Positions 6,682 to 6,842 of a stretch of DNA of 6,842 nt are shown one piece after another. The translations under genes and the position numbers were made by a program. Source of the stretch: an uncultured Dyadobacter sp. (lineage in GTDB: Bacteria > Bacteroidota > Bacteroidia > Cytophagales > Spirosomataceae); NCBI GenBank assembly GCA_937880795.1, contig CALGRQ010000265.1, positions 1 through 6,842 of the forward strand, given 5' to 3'. The first letter of the stretch is position 1, and each line of letters opens with the position of its first letter. The notes beneath the pieces are model-generated. The model saw only the letters and a list, made by a program, of their open reading frames with translations, ran no database searches and was not told where the DNA came from.

Positions 6682-6842
6682 ATGAAAAGGAACCCCATTC
6701 ACCCATACATCTTAAAAGCTTTACTTGTAACCGGTTTGTTTACCAGCTGCACCAATCTGGATGAAACCTTATACGATAGAGTGAATTCGGATAAATTCTT
6801 TCAAAAGAAAGAGGATATTTATCGCTCCTTTCTGCGCACTTT
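6682..6842 (+). CDS. SusD/RagB-like surface lipoprotein (N-terminal 53 residues, cut by window edge)
   Basis: Only the start of the gene is visible. The translation begins MKRNPIHPYILKALL, giving a basic start and a short hydrophobic segment, then a lipobox-like LFTSC with lipidation expected on Cys23. The mature N-terminus CTNLDETLYDRVNSDKFF shows the SusD pattern C-x-x-L-D-E followed by a short run to an F-F pair, which opens the TPR-like fold of the family. Acidic residues a few positions after the cysteine (D27, E28) suit the export signal that sends Bacteroidota lipoproteins to the cell surface. The ATG lies 14 bp after the SusC-like stop, without a Shine-Dalgarno sequence, so the two are surely co-transcribed. 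By family knowledge it is the lid of the SusC transporter and captures substrate. Its full length and ligand-binding part lie outside the window. Confidence 0.9.
   Translation, partial: MKRNPIHPYILKALLVTGLFTSCTNLDETLYDRVNSDKFFQKKEDIYRSFLRT

Noticed and set aside
1675..6684. Missing Shine-Dalgarno sequences as evidence for wrong starts or leaderless mRNAs
   Set aside because: None of the four downstream starts has a purine-rich ribosome-binding site, but this is normal in Bacteroidota and so says nothing special here.
3365..6842. Assigning the SusCD pair to a named substrate such as starch, xylan or mucin
   Set aside because: No enzyme genes are in the window, and SusC sequence read by eye does not give ligand specificity.

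Overview
The window looks like a piece of a Bacteroidota chromosome, probably from the Cytophagia/Sphingobacteriia side of the phylum. That placement comes from family-level pattern recognition and was not searched. The evidence is the combination of a FecI-type ECF sigma factor, a FecR-type anti-sigma factor, a SusC-type TonB-dependent transporter carrying an STN signalling domain, and a SusD-type lipoprotein. None of the gene starts has a Shine-Dalgarno sequence, which is usual in this phylum. All genes are on the + strand.

Layout: (1) 1-1470 is the 3' part of polA (DNA polymerase I), cut by the left edge. It keeps the end of the 3'-5' exonuclease domain and the whole polymerase domain, and is followed by a strong intrinsic terminator at 1477-1510. 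(2) 1511-1689 is a gene-free, AT-rich stretch that must contain the promoter of the next unit; it holds several small palindromes. (3) 1690-2316 encodes an ECF sigma factor, 2366-3337 a FecR-like membrane anti-sigma factor, 3365-6667 a 1100-residue STN-SusC transporter, and 6682 to the right edge the first 53 residues of a SusD-like lipoprotein. The gaps between these four genes are 49, 27 and 14 bp.

How they work together: polA is housekeeping and unrelated to what follows. The other four genes form a trans-envelope signalling and nutrient-uptake module of the FecA/FecR/FecI type, adapted to a SusCD pair. By analogy, SusD captures a substrate at the cell surface and SusC imports it using TonB energy. 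The periplasmic STN domain of SusC then signals to the periplasmic part of FecR, which releases or activates the sigma factor to raise transcription of the locus. The substrate cannot be read from this window, because any enzymes that would reveal it lie beyond the right edge.

I see no convincing new biological system. The points worth a second look are the very short fecR-susC gap (regulator and transporter seem to share transcription), the matching fold pattern of the FecR C-terminus and the SusC STN domain, and a heptamer (TGACAAT) that recurs around the sigma gene, once within a 13-bp interrupted palindrome.
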